DNA of 5,468 nt from Actinomycetes bacterium (GTDB lineage Bacteria > Actinomycetota > Acidimicrobiia > Acidimicrobiales > Palsa-688), in assembly GCA_021846485.1 (NCBI GenBank), contig JAJZWW010000239.1, positions 1 through 5,468 of the forward strand, given 5' to 3'. Both the position numbers and the translations under genes were made by a program. Under the pieces are notes generated by a model. The model saw only the letters and a list, made by a program, of their open reading frames with translations. It ran no database searches and had not been told where the DNA came from. This document shows positions 4,202 through 5,468 of this stretch, piece by piece; position 1 is the stretch's first letter, and every line of letters begins with the position of its first letter.

Positions 4202-5468
4202 CTACCCGGCCAGCGCCGAGCGCAGCGCCCGCTTCAAGATCTTGCCGGCGGCGTTGCGGGGCAGCGGCTCGAGCACGATCACCACCCGGCTCGGCACCTT
4301 GAAGCCCGCCAGGCGCTGGCCGAGGAACGCCTGCAGCTCCGAGGGGCTCAGCTCGGCGCCCGGCTTGGTCACCACCATGGCCGCCACCTCCTCGCCGAGG
4401 CGCTCGTGGGGCACCCCGAACACCGCCGCCTCGTGGACCGCCGGGTGCTCGTAGACCGCCGCCTCGACCTCGACGGAATAGACGTTCTCTCCGGCCCGCA
4501 GGATCATGTCCTTGATCCGGTCCTCCACGTAGACGAACCCCTCCTCGTCGAGGTGCCCGAGGTCCCCGGTCCGCATCCACCCGTCGACGAGCGCCTCGGC
4601 GGTCTCCTCCGGGCGGTTCCAGTACCCCCGGATCAGGTTGGGGCCCTTCAGCCAGATCTCGCCCGACCGCCCGACCGGCAGCTCCTCGCCGAGGGGATCG
4701 CGGATCGACACCTGCATCGTCGGGCCCGGCCGGCCCGTGCTCGTCGGGTGGGTGAGGTAGTCCTCCCCGCTGTTGCCCGGCCCGAGCGCGTTGGTCTCGG
4801 TCATCCCGTAGCCGATCGTCGGCGTGCCGGAGCGGAACGCAGCCGCCACCCGGTGCACGAGCGCCGGCGGGGCGGGCGCCCCACCCCCGCCGATCGAGCG
4901 CAGGCTCGAGGTGTCGTAGTCGGCGAAGCGAGGGCACTCGAGCAGGTCCCAGCTCTGGGTCGGAACCCCGACGAAAGCGGTGACCGCTTCCCGCTCGATC
5001 AGCTGCAGCGCCCGCTCGGGCTCCCAGCGGTACATCATCACGAGCTTCATCCCGAGCGCGAAGCACGAGAGCATCACCGGCACGCACCCAGTCACGTGGA
5101 AAAGGGGGACGATGAGGATGAACGCCTGGCTCGCAGGGTCGCCCTCGGCGAGATCGGCCCCCCCGGGGCTCGGGACGGGGGCCGCCCCGGCGGGGGCAGC
5201 CGGTCCGGGTCCTGGGCCGGTGGCGGCTGCAGGTCCCCTTCGGGCCCTCTCGACCGCCGAGCGGAGGGCGAAACCGAACAGCGCATGGACCACCGCCCGG
5301 TGGGTCGACACCGCCCCCTTGGGCCGGCCGGTGGTCCCCGAGGTGTAGACGATGGTGGCGTCGTCGTCGGACCCGACGGCCACCTCGGGGAGGGGGGCAC
5401 CCCGGACGAGGGCGTCCTCCCATCGAGCGCCAGCGTGGCCGGCGGCGGCCGGGCCCGCCGCGTCGGGG
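4202..5468 (-). CDS. AMP-forming acyl-CoA synthetase / fatty acid-CoA ligase (N-terminus beyond the window)
   Basis: An adenylate-forming ligase that activates a carboxylic acid, probably a fatty acid, with ATP to an acyl-adenylate and then to acyl-CoA. The last 421 residues are present; the frame is open to the right edge, so roughly 150-200 N-terminal residues are missing. Numbered from the GTG codon at 5383: phosphate-binding loop YTSGTTGRPKG at 13-23, PLFHVTG at 93-99, GYGMTETNA at 191-199, TGDLG at 272-276, the hinge region DRIKDMILRAGENVYSVEVE at 288-307, and NAAGKILKR at 377-385 with catalytic K381. The GTG at 5383 is not the start, because the upstream codons continue a ligase-like sequence (ARWEDALVRGAPLPEV). 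Residues about 48-86 form an Ala/Pro/Gly-rich insert. Substrate chain length cannot be told. The gene converges on the phosphodiesterase, leaving 93 bp between stops. Confidence 0.94.
   Translation of the reverse strand, partial: PDAAGPAAAGHAGARWEDALVRGAPLPEVAVGSDDDATIVYTSGTTGRPKGAVSTHRAVVHALFGFALRSAVERARRGPAAATGPGPGPAAPAGAAPVPSPGGADLAEGDPASQAFILIVPLFHVTGCVPVMLSCFALGMKLVMMYRWEPERALQLIEREAVTAFVGVPTQSWDLLECPRFADYDTSSLRSIGGGGAPAPPALVHRVAAAFRSGTPTIGYGMTETNALGPGNSGEDYLTHPTSTGRPGPTMQVSIRDPLGEELPVGRSGEIWLKGPNLIRGYWNRPEETAEALVDGWMRTGDLGHLDEEGFVYVEDRIKDMILRAGENVYSVEVEAAVYEHPAVHEAAVFGVPHERLGEEVAAMVVTKPGAELSPSELQAFLGQRLAGFKVPSRVVIVLEPLPRNAAGKILKRALRSALAG

Noticed and set aside
3157..4302. Plus-strand open frame of 381 codons over the phosphodiesterase
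   Set aside because: It is an Arg/Pro-rich shadow frame that crosses three genes; the GDPD frame holds the catalytic motifs.
4202..5383. The ligase as a complete 393-residue gene starting at GTG 5383
   Set aside because: That codon lies just before the phosphate-binding loop, and coding sequence continues upstream to the window edge; the true start is outside.
4041..5423. Minus-strand open frame of 460 codons overlapping the ligase
   Set aside because: It is a frame-shifted shadow of the acyl-CoA ligase: Arg/Gly-rich, no motifs, while the adjacent frame has every ligase motif in order.
1..5468. CRISPR array, tRNA or rRNA gene, transposon, toxin-antitoxin or phage-defence system
   Set aside because: No spaced direct repeats, cloverleaf, transposase or defence-type domains are visible; all long stretches are covered by housekeeping or regulatory genes.

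Overview
The window is very GC-rich, with a strong G/C preference at third codon positions and GTG and TTG starts beside ATG. Its gene content points to the Actinomycetota: a SigR-type redox sigma factor with its RsrA-type zinc anti-sigma factor, a DUF2342 zincin of the subfamily named 'coenzyme F420 biosynthesis associated', and tilS directly behind that zincin. The exact lineage cannot be fixed from the sequence. An uncultured, deep-branching actinobacterium (for example Acidimicrobiia-like) is a reasonable guess but only a guess.

Layout. Positions 1-3239 read leftward (minus strand) in the order sigR (3239-2658), rsrA (2596-2294), a 63-residue Cys/His zinc-finger-like protein (2248-2057), the zincin (1971-883) and tilS (886 to the left edge, incomplete at its 3' end). 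Gaps are 61, 45 and 85 bp, and zincin and tilS overlap by 4 bp. The first three genes look like one operon and the last two are coupled; a hairpin lies in the 85-bp gap between the two groups. A 71-bp divergent region (3240-3310) holds a perfect 8-bp inverted repeat and a -10-like hexamer facing each way. A glycerophosphodiester phosphodiesterase reads rightward from it (3311-4108). It converges on an acyl-CoA ligase on the minus strand (4202 to the right edge, N-terminus missing). The 93 bp between their stops contain two GC-rich hairpins.

How the genes work together. By analogy with Streptomyces SigR/RsrA, the sigma/anti-sigma pair should form a thiol-oxidative-stress switch: the zinc anti-sigma factor holds the sigma factor until oxidation of its cysteines releases it. 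The third small cysteine protein is co-oriented and probably co-transcribed, and is the least explained gene here. Zincin-tilS is a conserved actinobacterial pair; TilS is needed for decoding AUA codons. The phosphodiesterase and the acyl-CoA ligase both act in lipid turnover but are convergent, so they are not one operon.

I find no CRISPR array, tRNA, rRNA, insertion sequence or defence system. This is mostly ordinary core-type content, and I do not claim a new system. The best leads are the sigR-rsrA-zinc-finger trio and the small divergent control region.
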